NCBI RefSeq assembly: GCF_001976065.1 | Contig: NZ_MNAH01000003.1 | Coordinates: 406,589-470,588, forward strand | Length of the DNA stretch: 64,000 bases | From: Pseudomonas putida | GTDB lineage: Bacteria > Pseudomonadota > Gammaproteobacteria > Pseudomonadales > Pseudomonadaceae | Direction of reading: 5' to 3' | Shown: positions 17,598 through 26,385 of the stretch, one piece after another | How positions within the stretch are numbered: position 1 is the first letter of the stretch | How the letters are laid out: each line of letters starts with the position of its first letter | Translations under genes and position numbers: made by a program | Notes under the pieces: model-generated | Database searches by the model: none | Told to the model about the DNA's origin: nothing | What the model saw: only the letters and a program-made list of their open reading frames with translations

Positions 17598-17798
17598 TCC
17601 CCCCGCAACTGGTCCCTAAGCGCTTTGAGCTTCGAAGCGCTTGGACTGGAACCTTGTAACACCCCCGCTGCCCCCCCCCAATCTTGTAGAAATCGACGAA
17701 CGGGTCACGCTGCCTGTCATTCGTCGGTATCCTTGCACGCGTCTGGATCAAGCGTTTCAGCAGGCCAAAGCCTGCGCTCGCTGTTCATGGAGTGACGC

Positions 17799-18521
17799 AT
17801 GCGCATACCCAATTATTTATCTCTGCTGTTCGCCGGCCTGCTGGCGTGCCAGACGGTGCACGGGCAAATCTTTCAACGAGAGCTGGGGGATTTCGACCTC
17901 AAGCTCGGGACAAGCCCCAGTCGCAGCATGGCCCAAGGCCTCGTCAAGCCCTCGGCTGTCGGTTCGTTTCATGGTGGCCTGGACCTGACTCATGACAGCG
18001 GCTTCTACTTTGGCCAATGGTCGCCGAGCATGGGCATCAGCCCGGGGAAAAACCTGGAGATCGACTCGTACGCGGGCTTCAAGCAACCCTTCGACCAGGT
18101 CCTCGGCTACGAAGTGGGCGTGATCCATTACAGCTATCCCGATGTCGACACCCTCGACAGCCAGGAAGTGTTCGGCGGCCTGACCCTGCTGGGCAGCCGT
18201 TTCGGGGCAGCCTTGAGCAACGACCCGGACAAACAGAACAGCACGCTGTTTGCCGACCTGCGCGGCAACCAGCCGTTCGGCATCGGGGTCAGCATGAAAT
18301 ACACCACCCATCAGCTGAACACGCCGGTTTCGGTGGATGGCGGTTATGTCGGCAGCTTCACCGACTGGTCGGTAAAACTGTCCCGACCCTTCATGGGCAT
18401 TGACCTCGACCTGATCTACAGCGACTCCAGCCTCAGCGGCAGCTATTGTTCAGCCTATACAGGGCAAAATAGCCAGTGCGACGCACTACTCACCCTCAAG
18501 GCCGAACGCACATTCTACTGA
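17799..18521 (+). CDS. TorF-family putative outer-membrane porin
   Basis: A 240-residue outer-membrane beta-barrel. Residues 1-22 are a signal peptide (LLFAGLLACQTVHG). The mature part has alternating strands with the pattern of the TorF family (GGLDLTHDSGFYFGQWSPSM; GYEVGVIHYSYP) and ends in Phe-Tyr, fitting the BAM insertion signal. Two late cysteines (YCSAYTGQNSQC) could form a disulfide in an outer loop. A transport substrate cannot be inferred. Confidence 0.8.
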   Translation: MRIPNYLSLLFAGLLACQTVHGQIFQRELGDFDLKLGTSPSRSMAQGLVKPSAVGSFHGGLDLTHDSGFYFGQWSPSMGISPGKNLEIDSYAGFKQPFDQVLGYEVGVIHYSYPDVDTLDSQEVFGGLTLLGSRFGAALSNDPDKQNSTLFADLRGNQPFGIGVSMKYTTHQLNTPVSVDGGYVGSFTDWSVKLSRPFMGIDLDLIYSDSSLSGSYCSAYTGQNSQCDALLTLKAERTFY

Positions 18522-18598
18522 TGGGCTGAACTGCCGGGCTCGTTCTGCGTTCACATGAGAAACAGCTCCAGAAGCCAGGCTTTCGCAAGGATTCGCCC

Positions 18599-19483
18599 AT
18601 GTCTCGCTGGATTAAACCGCGCTGGATCAAACACATCGCCTTAGTGCTCATGTTCACCCTGGCCCTCGGCGCCTGCAGCCGAATGGACCTGGCCTATCGC
18701 AACCTCGACGTGATCATTCCCTGGACGCTCAGCGATTACCTGGACATGAACGGCGAGCAGAAAAGCTGGTTCAACGATCGTCTGAAGGAACACCTGAGCT
18801 GGCATTGCACCACGCAAATGCCGGGGTATCTCGACTGGCTGGACCGCTTGCAGGACATGATTGCGACGAATCAGGTGACCGACGCCACGCTGCAGGCGCG
18901 CACAACGGAAGCTGAAGCAGCGATTGCCGAGACGGCCCGGGAAATTACGCCATCAGCCATCGAACTGCTGCAAGGCCTGAATGACAATCAGGTCGCAGAA
19001 ATGAATGAGGCCTTCGCCAAGGACCAACGCAGGCGTCAGGAAAAATACCTGAAACCGCCACTGGAGCAGCAGATCAAGCAGCGGGCCGAGCGCATGGAGA
19101 AACGCCTGAATCAATGGCTCGGACCACTCAGCATCTCCCAACAACAGCGGGTGATGGCATGGTCCACCGCCCTGGGTGACCAGTACACGCAATGGATCGC
19201 CAACCGCATCCACTGGCAGAAACAGTTCAGCGCCGCGGTGGCGCAACGCCAGACGCCACAATTCCCACAGCGAATCGAAACGCTTTTGGTGAATCGCGAA
19301 AGTTTATGGACAACGGCCTACCGCGAGGCCTTCGCCAAAACCGAAGCCCAGGCGCGGGCGCTGTTTGTGGATTTGATGGCTGAAAGTACGCCGGACCAAC
19401 GAGAGCGGTTGCTGAAGAAGATTGAGGGTGTGAGGAAGGATTTCAGTGATTTAAAGTGCCTGAAGGCAGCGAAGCAGAATTGA
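18599..19483 (+). CDS. DUF6279-type lipoprotein
   Basis: A 294-residue lipoprotein. After a basic start (two copies of RWIKPRWIKH-like sequence) and a membrane segment comes the lipobox LGAC at about residues 23-26. The mature part begins SRMDLAYRNLDVIIPWTLSDYLDMN, characteristic of this family, and is almost entirely helical with many Gln, Glu and Arg residues. Function unknown; the family is common in Pseudomonas. Confidence 0.8.
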   Translation: MSRWIKPRWIKHIALVLMFTLALGACSRMDLAYRNLDVIIPWTLSDYLDMNGEQKSWFNDRLKEHLSWHCTTQMPGYLDWLDRLQDMIATNQVTDATLQARTTEAEAAIAETAREITPSAIELLQGLNDNQVAEMNEAFAKDQRRRQEKYLKPPLEQQIKQRAERMEKRLNQWLGPLSISQQQRVMAWSTALGDQYTQWIANRIHWQKQFSAAVAQRQTPQFPQRIETLLVNRESLWTTAYREAFAKTEAQARALFVDLMAESTPDQRERLLKKIEGVRKDFSDLKCLKAAKQN

Positions 19484-19495
19484 ACTCAACACAAA

Positions 19496-19531
19496 CCCTT
19501 GCAGGAGCGAACAAGCCAGCTCCTACAAGGG
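19496..19531. repeat. Degenerate REP-like hairpin
   Basis: CCCTTGCAGGAGC (19496-19508) pairs with GCTCCTACAAGGG (19519-19531) with one mismatch and a 10-base loop. It looks like a collapsed copy of the TGTAGGAGC REP type and lies between convergent genes, where it could end transcription from both sides. Confidence 0.6.
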
Positions 19532-19542
19532 CTACATGACGT

Positions 19543-19932
19543 TCAGGCGATCTGCGCCTTCGACGCCACCTCATCGAACGTCAGCTCATCCAACGCATCT
19601 TCCTGCTCATCCAGCACCTGCCGTGGATGGTCATTGCCCGGAATGCTGCTGTCGATGAGGCTCAGGAGGCTTGCGCCCCGAGGCGTCAAAATGTAATTCG
19701 ACCCGGAGCCACCCTGCTCCTCCGGCCGTGGTTCGATATATCCGCGCTCGAGCAATAACTTTTCATACTCGCCGGCCACCGCTTTCAAGTGGTCCAGGTT
19801 TTCAGTCTGCTCACCTTCCGACGCTTTCTCAGCGGCGTACTGCTCGGCGTAGGGCCGTGGCGTGAAGCTGCTCGCACCGTTCTGTACTTCGTGCAGCAAG
19901 CGTTCAATCAAATCCCAGTTATAAGTCGTCAT
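19543..19932 (-). CDS. Small winged-helix-like protein (DUF2513-like)
   Basis: A 129-residue protein starting MTTYNWDLIERLLHEVQNGA, a pattern like the helix-turn-helix start of DUF2513 proteins (MDLIRKILLxIE). A central helical section (NLDHLKAVAGEYEKLLLERGYIEPRP) and a wing-like NYILTPRGASLLSLID segment fit a winged-helix fold. The acidic tail DEQEDALDELTFDEVASKAQ follows. A regulatory role is possible but not shown. It is convergent with the lipoprotein gene. Confidence 0.6.
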   Translation of the reverse strand: MTTYNWDLIERLLHEVQNGASSFTPRPYAEQYAAEKASEGEQTENLDHLKAVAGEYEKLLLERGYIEPRPEEQGGSGSNYILTPRGASLLSLIDSSIPGNDHPRQVLDEQEDALDELTFDEVASKAQIA

Positions 19933-20109
19933 CCCGTTTCAACCTCCGGTACCCGTGAGTGAGGGCCTTCATAGGTTGTGACCGGCGTGGTGCGCAGCCG
20001 TTCATACGCAGCGTTTGCGGCGACCGACCGGCGGTATGTCGAATGGCGGCCCAGTCAAACGACTAGGCTGTGTAGGCCACCTCCCCAGCCCCCTGCAGGA
20101 GAAAACACC

Positions 20110-20844
20110 ATGAACATTGAGAACCACCCCGTTGTGTCGCGGGAAGAATGGCTCGCCGCGCGCAAACAACACCTGGCTAACGAAAAGGCTTTCACCAAAG
20201 AGCGGGACAAACTCAGCGCAGAAAGGCGCGCCCTGCCCTGGGTGAAAATCGACAAGGACTACCACTTCCAGGGACCCAATGGCGAACTGAAACTCGCCGA
20301 CCTGTTCGATGGCCGCAGCCAACTGGTCATTTACCATTTCATGTTCGCCGAAGGCTGGGATGAAGGCTGTCCCGGTTGCTCTTTCCTGTCCGACCACATC
20401 GACGGGGCCAACCAGCACCTGGCGCACCATGACGTCGCGGTGGTGGTGGTGTCCCATGCACCGTTCGCTGAATTCCAGGCGTTCCGGCGGCGCATGGGCT
20501 GGAAATTCGACTGGGTGTCTTCCGAAGGCTGTGATTTCAACTATGACTTCGGTGTGACCGCCCGCCCCGAAGACGTCGCCACCGGCAAGGCCACCTATAA
20601 CTACGAAAAAACCGATGGCTCCGAGGAAGAACTGCCCGGACTCAGCGTGTTCTATCGCAATGAGGCCGGCGAGATTTTCCATACTTATTCGACTTATGCC
20701 CGCGGCCTGGATCTGCTGGTCGGTACCTACAACTACCTCGACCTGACGCCCAAGGGGCGCAATGAAGACGAAATCATGGATTGGGTGCGGCACCATGATC
20801 GGTATGAGGATAAGGCGACGAAGAGCTGCTGCCATGGGGGATGA
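20110..20844 (+). CDS. DUF899 thioredoxin-like protein
   Basis: A 244-residue protein of the DUF899 family. The motif EGCPGCSFLSDHIDGA (about residues 91-106) is the thioredoxin-like CxxC centre; FMFAEGWDEGCPGC is typical of the family. The C terminus carries the additional pair SCCHGG. AGGAG lies 9 bases before the ATG at 20110; an upstream in-frame ATG at 19978 is not supported. Members are presumed dithiol oxidoreductases; the substrate is unknown. Confidence 0.85.
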   Translation: MNIENHPVVSREEWLAARKQHLANEKAFTKERDKLSAERRALPWVKIDKDYHFQGPNGELKLADLFDGRSQLVIYHFMFAEGWDEGCPGCSFLSDHIDGANQHLAHHDVAVVVVSHAPFAEFQAFRRRMGWKFDWVSSEGCDFNYDFGVTARPEDVATGKATYNYEKTDGSEEELPGLSVFYRNEAGEIFHTYSTYARGLDLLVGTYNYLDLTPKGRNEDEIMDWVRHHDRYEDKATKSCCHGG

Positions 20845-20912
20845 GGCTGAACTTTTTCCCTGCTGCAGCCCTCAACCGGTTAACCCGCCTTAACCGGAAC
20901 TGAGGCCCACAG

Positions 20913-21188
20913 ATGAAAATCCTGCTGAAACTCACCCTCGCCACCACCCTCGCCTGCGCCCTGCCCGTCTTGGCCTGCACACCCGAGGAGGCCACCCTCA
21001 AGCGCGAGCAACTGGCCAAGGAAGTCACCAAGCTGACCGAACAGAACCCGGCCAAGGCCAAGGAAATCAACGACGAACTGCAGAAGATGGACCTGGGAAC
21101 GGCCTCCAAGGACTTGCCAGACAAGTGCCAGTTGATCGATCAGCGGCTCAAGGAATTAGGCACGGCCGAGAAGAAAGCCGAAAGTTGA
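20913..21188 (+). CDS. Small secreted helical protein
   Basis: A 91-residue protein with a signal peptide (MKILLKLTLATTLACALPVLA). The mature part CTPEEATLKREQLAKEVTKL is a charged helix followed by a second helix with DKCQL. The first mature Cys could make it a lipoprotein (VLAC, a weak lipobox), or the two cysteines could form a disulfide in the periplasm. The family is unknown to me. It ends just before a strong terminator. Confidence 0.7.
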   Translation: MKILLKLTLATTLACALPVLACTPEEATLKREQLAKEVTKLTEQNPAKAKEINDELQKMDLGTASKDLPDKCQLIDQRLKELGTAEKKAES

Positions 21189-21193
21189 AGATA

Positions 21194-21221
21194 AAAAAAC
21201 CCGGACATTGTCCGGGTTTTC
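21194..21221. terminator. Rho-independent terminator, bidirectional
   Basis: AAAACCCGGAC (21196-21206) pairs perfectly with GTCCGGGTTTT (21210-21220) over a 3-base loop. It has A/T tracts on both sides and so serves the small secreted protein gene (+) and the helicase gene (-). Confidence 0.92.
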
Positions 21222-21240
21222 ATTGAGCTGACCGAGGCGC

Positions 21241-22581
21241 TTATTCAGCGGCCGGCGCTTCCGGCTTGCGGCGCTTGAGCGGGGCCATGCCGTCCTTGCT
21301 CACCAGGGAGTCGCTCTTGGGGCGGTTGACGCTCTTGCGTTTGGTCGGGGTCTTGGCGGCGACTTTTTTCTTGTCACCCTTGGCGTCGGTCTTTTTCTTC
21401 TTCACGCCGACTGCCTTGCCGGAGGCCTTGACCTTTTTCGGTCCGCCGTAGGTGCCCTTGACTTCCTTGATGGTGCGGCGCTCGAAGCTCTGCTTGAGGT
21501 AGCGCTCGATGCTCGACATCAGGTTCCAGTCGCCGTGGCAGATCAGCGAAATGGCCAGGCCATCGTTGCCGGCGCGCCCGGTACGGCCAATGCGGTGCAC
21601 GTATTCGTCACCGCTGCGCGGCATGTCGAAGTTGATCACCAGGTCCAGGCCGTCCACGTCCAGGCCGCGAGCGGCGACGTCGGTGGCCACGAGGATTTTC
21701 ACCCCGCCCTGCTTCAGACGGTCGATCGCCAGTTTGCGATCCTTCTGGTCTTTCTCGCCGTGCAGCACGAACGCCTTGTATTCCTGGGCCACCAGGCGGC
21801 CGTAGATGCGATCGGCCATGGCCCGGGTGTTGGTGAAGACGATGGCCTTCTGGTAGGTCTCGTTGGCCAGCAGCCAGTTGACGATCTGCTCTTTGTGCTG
21901 GTTGTGGTCAGCGGTGATGATTTGCTGGCGGGTGGTTTCGTTCAGCTGGCTGACCGCATTGAGCTGCAGGTGCTCAGGATTGTTCAGGACCTTGGCGATC
22001 ATCTCGCGCAGGCCGGAACCACCGGTGGTGGCGGAGAACAGCATGGTCTGCTGGCGGTTGGTGCACTCGTCCACCAGGCGCTGTACGTCTTCGGCGAAAC
22101 CCATGTCGAGCATGCGGTCGGCTTCGTCGAGCACCAGCACTTCGACTTCCTTGAGGTCAAGGTTGCCGGCGTTCAGTTGCTCGATCATGCGGCCCGGGGT
22201 ACCGATCAGGATGTCCGGCACCTTGCGCAGCATGGCAGCCTGGACCTTGAAGTCTTCGCCGCCAGTGATCAGGCCGGACTTGATGAAGGTGAACTGCGCG
22301 AAGCGCTCAACTTCTTTCAAGGTCTGCTGGGCCAGCTCGCGGGTTGGCAGCAGGATCAAGGTCTTGATGCTGACACGGATCTTGGCCGGGCCGATCAAGC
22401 GGTTGAGGATCGGCAAAACGAATGCAGCGGTCTTGCCGCTACCGGTTTGCGCTGTCACCCGCAGGTCACGACCTTGGAGCGCCAGCGGAATAGCCGCTGC
22501 TTGCACAGGCGTTGGCTCGACAAATTTCAGCTCGGCCACGGCTTTGAGCAGGCGTTCGTGCAAGGCGAATTCGGAAAACAC
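21241..22581 (-). CDS. DEAD-box ATP-dependent RNA helicase
   Basis: A 446-residue RhlE-like helicase that remodels RNA. Motifs in order: PTPVQ (Q motif), AQTGSGKTAA (Walker A, about residues 43-52), PTRELA, GTPGRM, VLDEADRM, SATTGG, and HRIGRTGRAG near 325. The C terminus is a Lys-rich tail (KKKKTDAKGDKKK) expected to bind RNA. The frame is open far upstream to 22845, but the family start VFSEFALHERLL is a GTG at 22581 with GAGG eight bases before it. The gap to the divergent MscS gene is 192 bases. Confidence 0.9.
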   Translation of the reverse strand: MFSEFALHERLLKAVAELKFVEPTPVQAAAIPLALQGRDLRVTAQTGSGKTAAFVLPILNRLIGPAKIRVSIKTLILLPTRELAQQTLKEVERFAQFTFIKSGLITGGEDFKVQAAMLRKVPDILIGTPGRMIEQLNAGNLDLKEVEVLVLDEADRMLDMGFAEDVQRLVDECTNRQQTMLFSATTGGSGLREMIAKVLNNPEHLQLNAVSQLNETTRQQIITADHNQHKEQIVNWLLANETYQKAIVFTNTRAMADRIYGRLVAQEYKAFVLHGEKDQKDRKLAIDRLKQGGVKILVATDVAARGLDVDGLDLVINFDMPRSGDEYVHRIGRTGRAGNDGLAISLICHGDWNLMSSIERYLKQSFERRTIKEVKGTYGGPKKVKASGKAVGVKKKKTDAKGDKKKVAAKTPTKRKSVNRPKSDSLVSKDGMAPLKRRKPEAPAAE

Positions 22582-22773
22582 GGGTGCTACCTCGAAGAAA
22601 TGCAAAAAAACAGCTGCATAGGGTACCGGTTTCGAGCGCTCAGGCCGAGTTTCTTTATACAAATGACGGTAAACAGTGGTTTTTTTGTTGCCCGATTTGT
22701 CCTCGAACGTAATACAAAGCGTCTTAAATGCTCTAATTGCCCCTCGTGTCCCACAGAAGAATCGTTTTAGCCC

Positions 22774-24072
22774 ATGGATATCAAACAGCTCTGGCTCAAC
22801 GCCCAAGACCTCTGGGGTGCCCTCGACCAGCATCCGCTCGTGCACGCCAGCCTGGCACTGATGGTGTTGTTGCTCATAGCCTTGGCCCTAGGACGAGTGG
22901 CGCGCTACCTGATCCTGCACGCCAGCAAAATACTCGGCCGTCAGCCGGCGCTGCACTGGATCAACGACTTGCGGCACAACAAGGTGTTCCAGCGACTGGC
23001 GCAGATAGTCCCGTCGCTGGTGATCCAGTTCGGCCTGCACCTGGTGCCGGAGCTGAACAAAACCGCGATGCTGTTTCTCGGCAACGTGGCGCTGGCGTTC
23101 ACCATCCTGTTCCTGTTGCTGTCCGTCTCTGCCCTGCTCAACGCCCTGCTGGACATCTACGCGCGCACCGAGCACGCCCGCACCCGCTCGATCAAAGGTT
23201 ATGTGCAGCTGGCGAAAATGGTGTTGTACGTGTTTGGCGCGATCATCATCGTCGCCACTTTGATCGACCGTTCACCGCTGTTGCTGCTGTCGGGTCTCGG
23301 TGCAATGTCGGCGGTGATCCTGTTGGTCTACAAGGACACCCTGCTGTCGTTCGTCGCCAGCGTGCAGCTGACCAGCAACGACATGCTGCGGGTCGGCGAC
23401 TGGATCGAGATGCCACAGGTCGGTGCCGACGGCGATGTGGTGGACATCACGCTGCACACGGTCAAGGTGCAGAATTTCGACAAGACCATCGTCTCGATCC
23501 CGACATGGCGCCTGATGTCCGAATCTTTCAAGAACTGGCGCGGCATGCAGCAGTCCGGTGGCCGGCGGATCAAGCGCAGCCTGTTCATCGACGCCAGTGG
23601 CGTGCGGTTCATCCGCGATGACGAGGAGTTGAGGCTGTCCCAGGTGCATCTGCTCACGGACTACATCAGCCGCAAGCAGGCCGAACTCAAGGCCTGGAAC
23701 GAAGCCCAGGGCAATGTTGCAGCGATGTCGGCCAATCGCCGGCGCATGACCAACATCGGCACTTTTCGCGCCTACGCGCTGGCCTATCTGAAGAGTCATC
23801 CGGAGATCCAGCCCAACATGACCTGCATGGTTCGCCAGATGCAGACCACCGCCCAGGGGATTCCGTTGGAGATCTACTGCTTCACCCGCACCACGGCCTG
23901 GGCCGATTACGAGCGGATCCAGGGGGATATTTTCGATTACTTGCTGGCGGTGTTGCCGGAGTTTGGGTTGAGCCTTTACCAACAGCCCAGCGGCACGGAT
24001 CTACGCGCCGGCTTGCTGCCGGCGGTGTTGGGCGCGAGCCACATCCCCGAGCCTGAAAAACACGTCATGTAA
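22774..24072 (+). CDS. MscS-family mechanosensitive ion channel (YbdG-like)
   Basis: A 432-residue membrane protein with about five predicted helices. The MscS core (LLLSGLGAMSAVILLVYKDTLLSFVASVQL) lies at about residues 165-200, then the beta domain (VGDWIEMPQVGADGDVVDITLHTVKVQNFDKTIVSIPTW), typical of the YbdG/medium-conductance branch. It would release solutes on osmotic down-shock. The ribosome site is weak. Confidence 0.88.
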   Translation: MDIKQLWLNAQDLWGALDQHPLVHASLALMVLLLIALALGRVARYLILHASKILGRQPALHWINDLRHNKVFQRLAQIVPSLVIQFGLHLVPELNKTAMLFLGNVALAFTILFLLLSVSALLNALLDIYARTEHARTRSIKGYVQLAKMVLYVFGAIIIVATLIDRSPLLLLSGLGAMSAVILLVYKDTLLSFVASVQLTSNDMLRVGDWIEMPQVGADGDVVDITLHTVKVQNFDKTIVSIPTWRLMSESFKNWRGMQQSGGRRIKRSLFIDASGVRFIRDDEELRLSQVHLLTDYISRKQAELKAWNEAQGNVAAMSANRRRMTNIGTFRAYALAYLKSHPEIQPNMTCMVRQMQTTAQGIPLEIYCFTRTTAWADYERIQGDIFDYLLAVLPEFGLSLYQQPSGTDLRAGLLPAVLGASHIPEPEKHVM

Positions 24073-24082
24073 CAACACATTA

Positions 24083-24175
24083 CCCTTGTAGGAGCGAGGC
24101 TTGCCCGCGAAGAGGGAGTGTCAGTCGACATCAATGTTGCCTGACATATCGCCTTCGCGGGCCGCTCCTACAAGG
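24083..24175. repeat. REPIN, TGTAGGAGCGAGGCTTGCCC type
   Basis: The left arm at 24083-24112 and the inverted arm at 24152-24175 lie between convergent genes. The right arm covers the last codons and stop of the minus-strand DMT gene (stop at 24168). Confidence 0.85.
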
Positions 24176-25043
24176 TTTCGCGTGCAGACGTCCGTTTGGC
24201 AACACCCAACCGGCTGATCCACACCGCCATCAGGATCACCGAACCACCCAGCAACAACCGTCCCAGCTCCTCATGCTGATTCCAGATCAGCAGGTTGATC
24301 AGTAACCCCACCGGTACATGCAGGTTGTTCATCACCGCCAGCGTTCCGCCATTGACCAGGCATGCGCCCTTGTTCCACCAGTACAGCCCGAGCGCGGTCG
24401 AGACCAGGCCGAGGAACAGCAGCACGCCCCATTGCAGCGCAGCTTCGGGCAGGAAATTGGATTTGCCGAACAACAGGAACGCCGGCAACGCCACCGCCAA
24501 TGCGCCCAGGTAGAAATAACCGAAGCGCCGGTAATGCGGCAGGTCACTCGGATGGCGCGCGACCAGGTGTCTGTAGAGCACCTGGCCGGCGGCGTAGGTG
24601 AAGTTGGCCAGTTGCAGCAGCAGGAAACCCATGAAGAAGTCCGGGTTGATCCGGTCGTAGCGAATCACCGCCGCCCCCGCCACCGCCACCAGTGCCGCGA
24701 CCAAGGCCCAGGGATTGAAGCGACGGTTCAGTGCGTCTTCGATCAGGGTCACGTGCAGCGGCGTGAGGATGGTGAACAGCAGCACCTCCGGCACCGTCAG
24801 CACACGGAAGCTCAGGTACAGGCAGACGTAGGTCACGCCAAACTGCAAGGCGCCGATCAGCAACATGCCGCGCATGAACGCCGGCTCCACGGAACGCCAG
24901 CGGGTCAGTGGGATGAACACCAGCCCCGCCAGCAGCACGCGCACCAGCACCGCGAAGTAGCTGTCGACATGCCCGGCCAGGTACTCGCCGATCAGACTGA
25001 AGGAAAACGCCTGGATAAGCGTGACAAAAAGTAGATAGCCCAT
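24168..25043 (-). CDS. EamA/DMT-family transporter
   Basis: A 291-residue protein with ten membrane helices in two EamA repeats, of the branch often annotated as carboxylate/amino acid/amine exporter (start MGYLLFVTLIQAFSFSLIGE). Its last residues, KRTSARETL, and its stop are encoded inside a REPIN arm, so the C terminus may have been altered by that element. Substrate unknown. Confidence 0.85.
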   Translation of the reverse strand: MGYLLFVTLIQAFSFSLIGEYLAGHVDSYFAVLVRVLLAGLVFIPLTRWRSVEPAFMRGMLLIGALQFGVTYVCLYLSFRVLTVPEVLLFTILTPLHVTLIEDALNRRFNPWALVAALVAVAGAAVIRYDRINPDFFMGFLLLQLANFTYAAGQVLYRHLVARHPSDLPHYRRFGYFYLGALAVALPAFLLFGKSNFLPEAALQWGVLLFLGLVSTALGLYWWNKGACLVNGGTLAVMNNLHVPVGLLINLLIWNQHEELGRLLLGGSVILMAVWISRLGVAKRTSARETL

Positions 25044-25124
25044 GCTCGCCTCGTTTTGAATGGCGGCGAAGATAACGGGTTTTGCCGGTTATCGCGAACT
25101 GTCAAACGATACAAAAACCAAGGC

Positions 25125-25163
25125 AAAAAAAAGCCCGATCTCGCTAAAGCGTTCAATCGGGCT
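25125..25163 (-). terminator. Rho-independent terminator of azoR
   Basis: Read on the minus strand, AGCCCGATT and ATCGGGCT pair around a 15-16 base loop and are followed by eight T (the A-run at 25125-25132). It ends transcription from the azoreductase gene, about 107 bases beyond its stop. Confidence 0.8.
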
Positions 25164-25270
25164 AGAGCACTCAGGAGCAACAAGTGCAAAGGGAGGTTCG
25201 ATGCGCGTGCAGGCTAAGGGGTGCACGCCAGGTCACTAGATCATCCGGTGATTATCTGGCGATTAACGGC

Positions 25271-25870
25271 TCAGGCCACTTGAGAAAGCTTGGCGTTCGC
25301 CTGGTTCAGGCCTTTCTCCTGGAAGTCACCGCCCAGGTTCATGCCTTCGGCATGGATAAACGTTACGTCATGGATACCGATGAAGCCCATGACCTGGCGC
25401 AGGTAGGGTTCCTGGTGATCCGCAGTACTGCCGGCGTAGATCCCGCCGCGAGCGGTCAGCACATAAGCGCGCTTGCCACTGAGCAGGCCTTGCGGACCGG
25501 TTTCGGTGTACTTGAAGGTCACGCCGGCACGCAGCACATGGTCAAGCCAGGCCTTGAGGGTGCTCGGGATGGCGAAGTTGTACATCGGCGCAGCCATTAC
25601 CAACACATCGGCGGCGAGCAACTCGTCGGTCAACTGGTTGGAGCGTTCCAGGGACAGTTGTTCGATGTCGCTGCGCTGATCGGCGGGCTTCATCCAGCCG
25701 CCCAGCAAATTGATGTCCAGATGGGGCACCGGGTTGACGGCCAGGTCACGAACGGTGATCTGGTCCTTCGGATGCGCGGCTTGCCACTGGGCGATGAAGG
25801 TCTGGGTCAGTTGACGGGACACCGAGTCTTGCTGACGGGCACTGCTTTCGATGATCAGAACGCGGGACAT
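25271..25870 (-). CDS. azoR: FMN-dependent NADH-azoreductase
   Basis: A 199-residue flavodoxin-fold enzyme that reduces azo dyes and quinones with NAD(P)H. It shows the start MSRVLIIESSARQQDSVSRQL for phosphate binding, MYNFAIPSTLKAWLDHVLRAGVTFKYTE (FMN and active-site segment, about residues 95-125) and TARGGIY. Length and motifs fit the AzoR family; Pseudomonas usually has several paralogues, which I cannot tell apart here. It has its own promoter region of 150 bases. Confidence 0.88.
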   Translation of the reverse strand: MSRVLIIESSARQQDSVSRQLTQTFIAQWQAAHPKDQITVRDLAVNPVPHLDINLLGGWMKPADQRSDIEQLSLERSNQLTDELLAADVLVMAAPMYNFAIPSTLKAWLDHVLRAGVTFKYTETGPQGLLSGKRAYVLTARGGIYAGSTADHQEPYLRQVMGFIGIHDVTFIHAEGMNLGGDFQEKGLNQANAKLSQVA

Positions 25871-26020
25871 GGGCTGTAGCCTCCATCTGAGAATGCTGTA
25901 GGTCGATGGAGTGAAGGTTAAACAGCGCCATATCGATTAAAAAGCGCAAATAATTGCTATAACCGATCAATAAATTCGTTTATAAGCGGAGCATCAGCAA
26001 TGAGCGTGCTCCGCTGAAGG

Positions 26021-26335
26021 TCATTTCGGCTTGCAGGTCATGGTGATGTACAGCTTGATGATCTTGCGGTTGAACTTGGCGGAAAGATCGGCACTTTTGC
26101 CGGCGTCGAGATTGATCCTGCGGGTCTTCGGCGATTCAGGACCGTTGCGAAACACCACCGCGCATTCGGCGGCGACGTCGCCGTAGTTGTTCACGGTGAT
26201 CGAACCCATGTCGTAATCGGAGGCGTAGGTGGTGTAGTCGATCTTCAGTCCATTGAGCTCTTTCTGTACGTCGATCGGGTAAGCAAACGCAGTCAGCGGC
26301 AGCATTGCCAGTACCAAAAAACCGATTTTTTTCAT
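26021..26335 (-). CDS. Small secreted protein, often misnamed 3-phosphoglycerate kinase
   Basis: A 104-residue protein with a clean signal peptide (MKKIGFLVLAMLPLTAFA). The mature domain of about 86 residues starts YPIDVQKELNGLKIDY and has two cysteines (ECAVVF and MTCKPK) placed to form one disulfide. Strand-rich segments suggest a small beta-sandwich. I recall relatives carrying the name 3-phosphoglycerate kinase, which is impossible for a protein of this size and location. Function unknown. It is divergent from the LysR gene. Confidence 0.75.
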   Translation of the reverse strand: MKKIGFLVLAMLPLTAFAYPIDVQKELNGLKIDYTTYASDYDMGSITVNNYGDVAAECAVVFRNGPESPKTRRINLDAGKSADLSAKFNRKIIKLYITMTCKPK

Positions 26336-26385
26336 TCAGCAGTCTCCAATTAGAACTGCGCAGCTTAGGACAAGAGGAGCCCATC

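Noticed and set aside
17618..17642. AAGCGCTT...AAGCGCTT inverted repeat after the small gene as a terminator
   Set aside because: The 8-base unit is itself palindromic and there is no T-run; it may be chance or an operator, so I did not list it as a terminator.
20002..20835. 277-codon frame on the minus strand over the DUF899 gene
   Set aside because: The plus strand has the CPGC motif, ribosome site and family pattern; the minus frame has no recognisable features.
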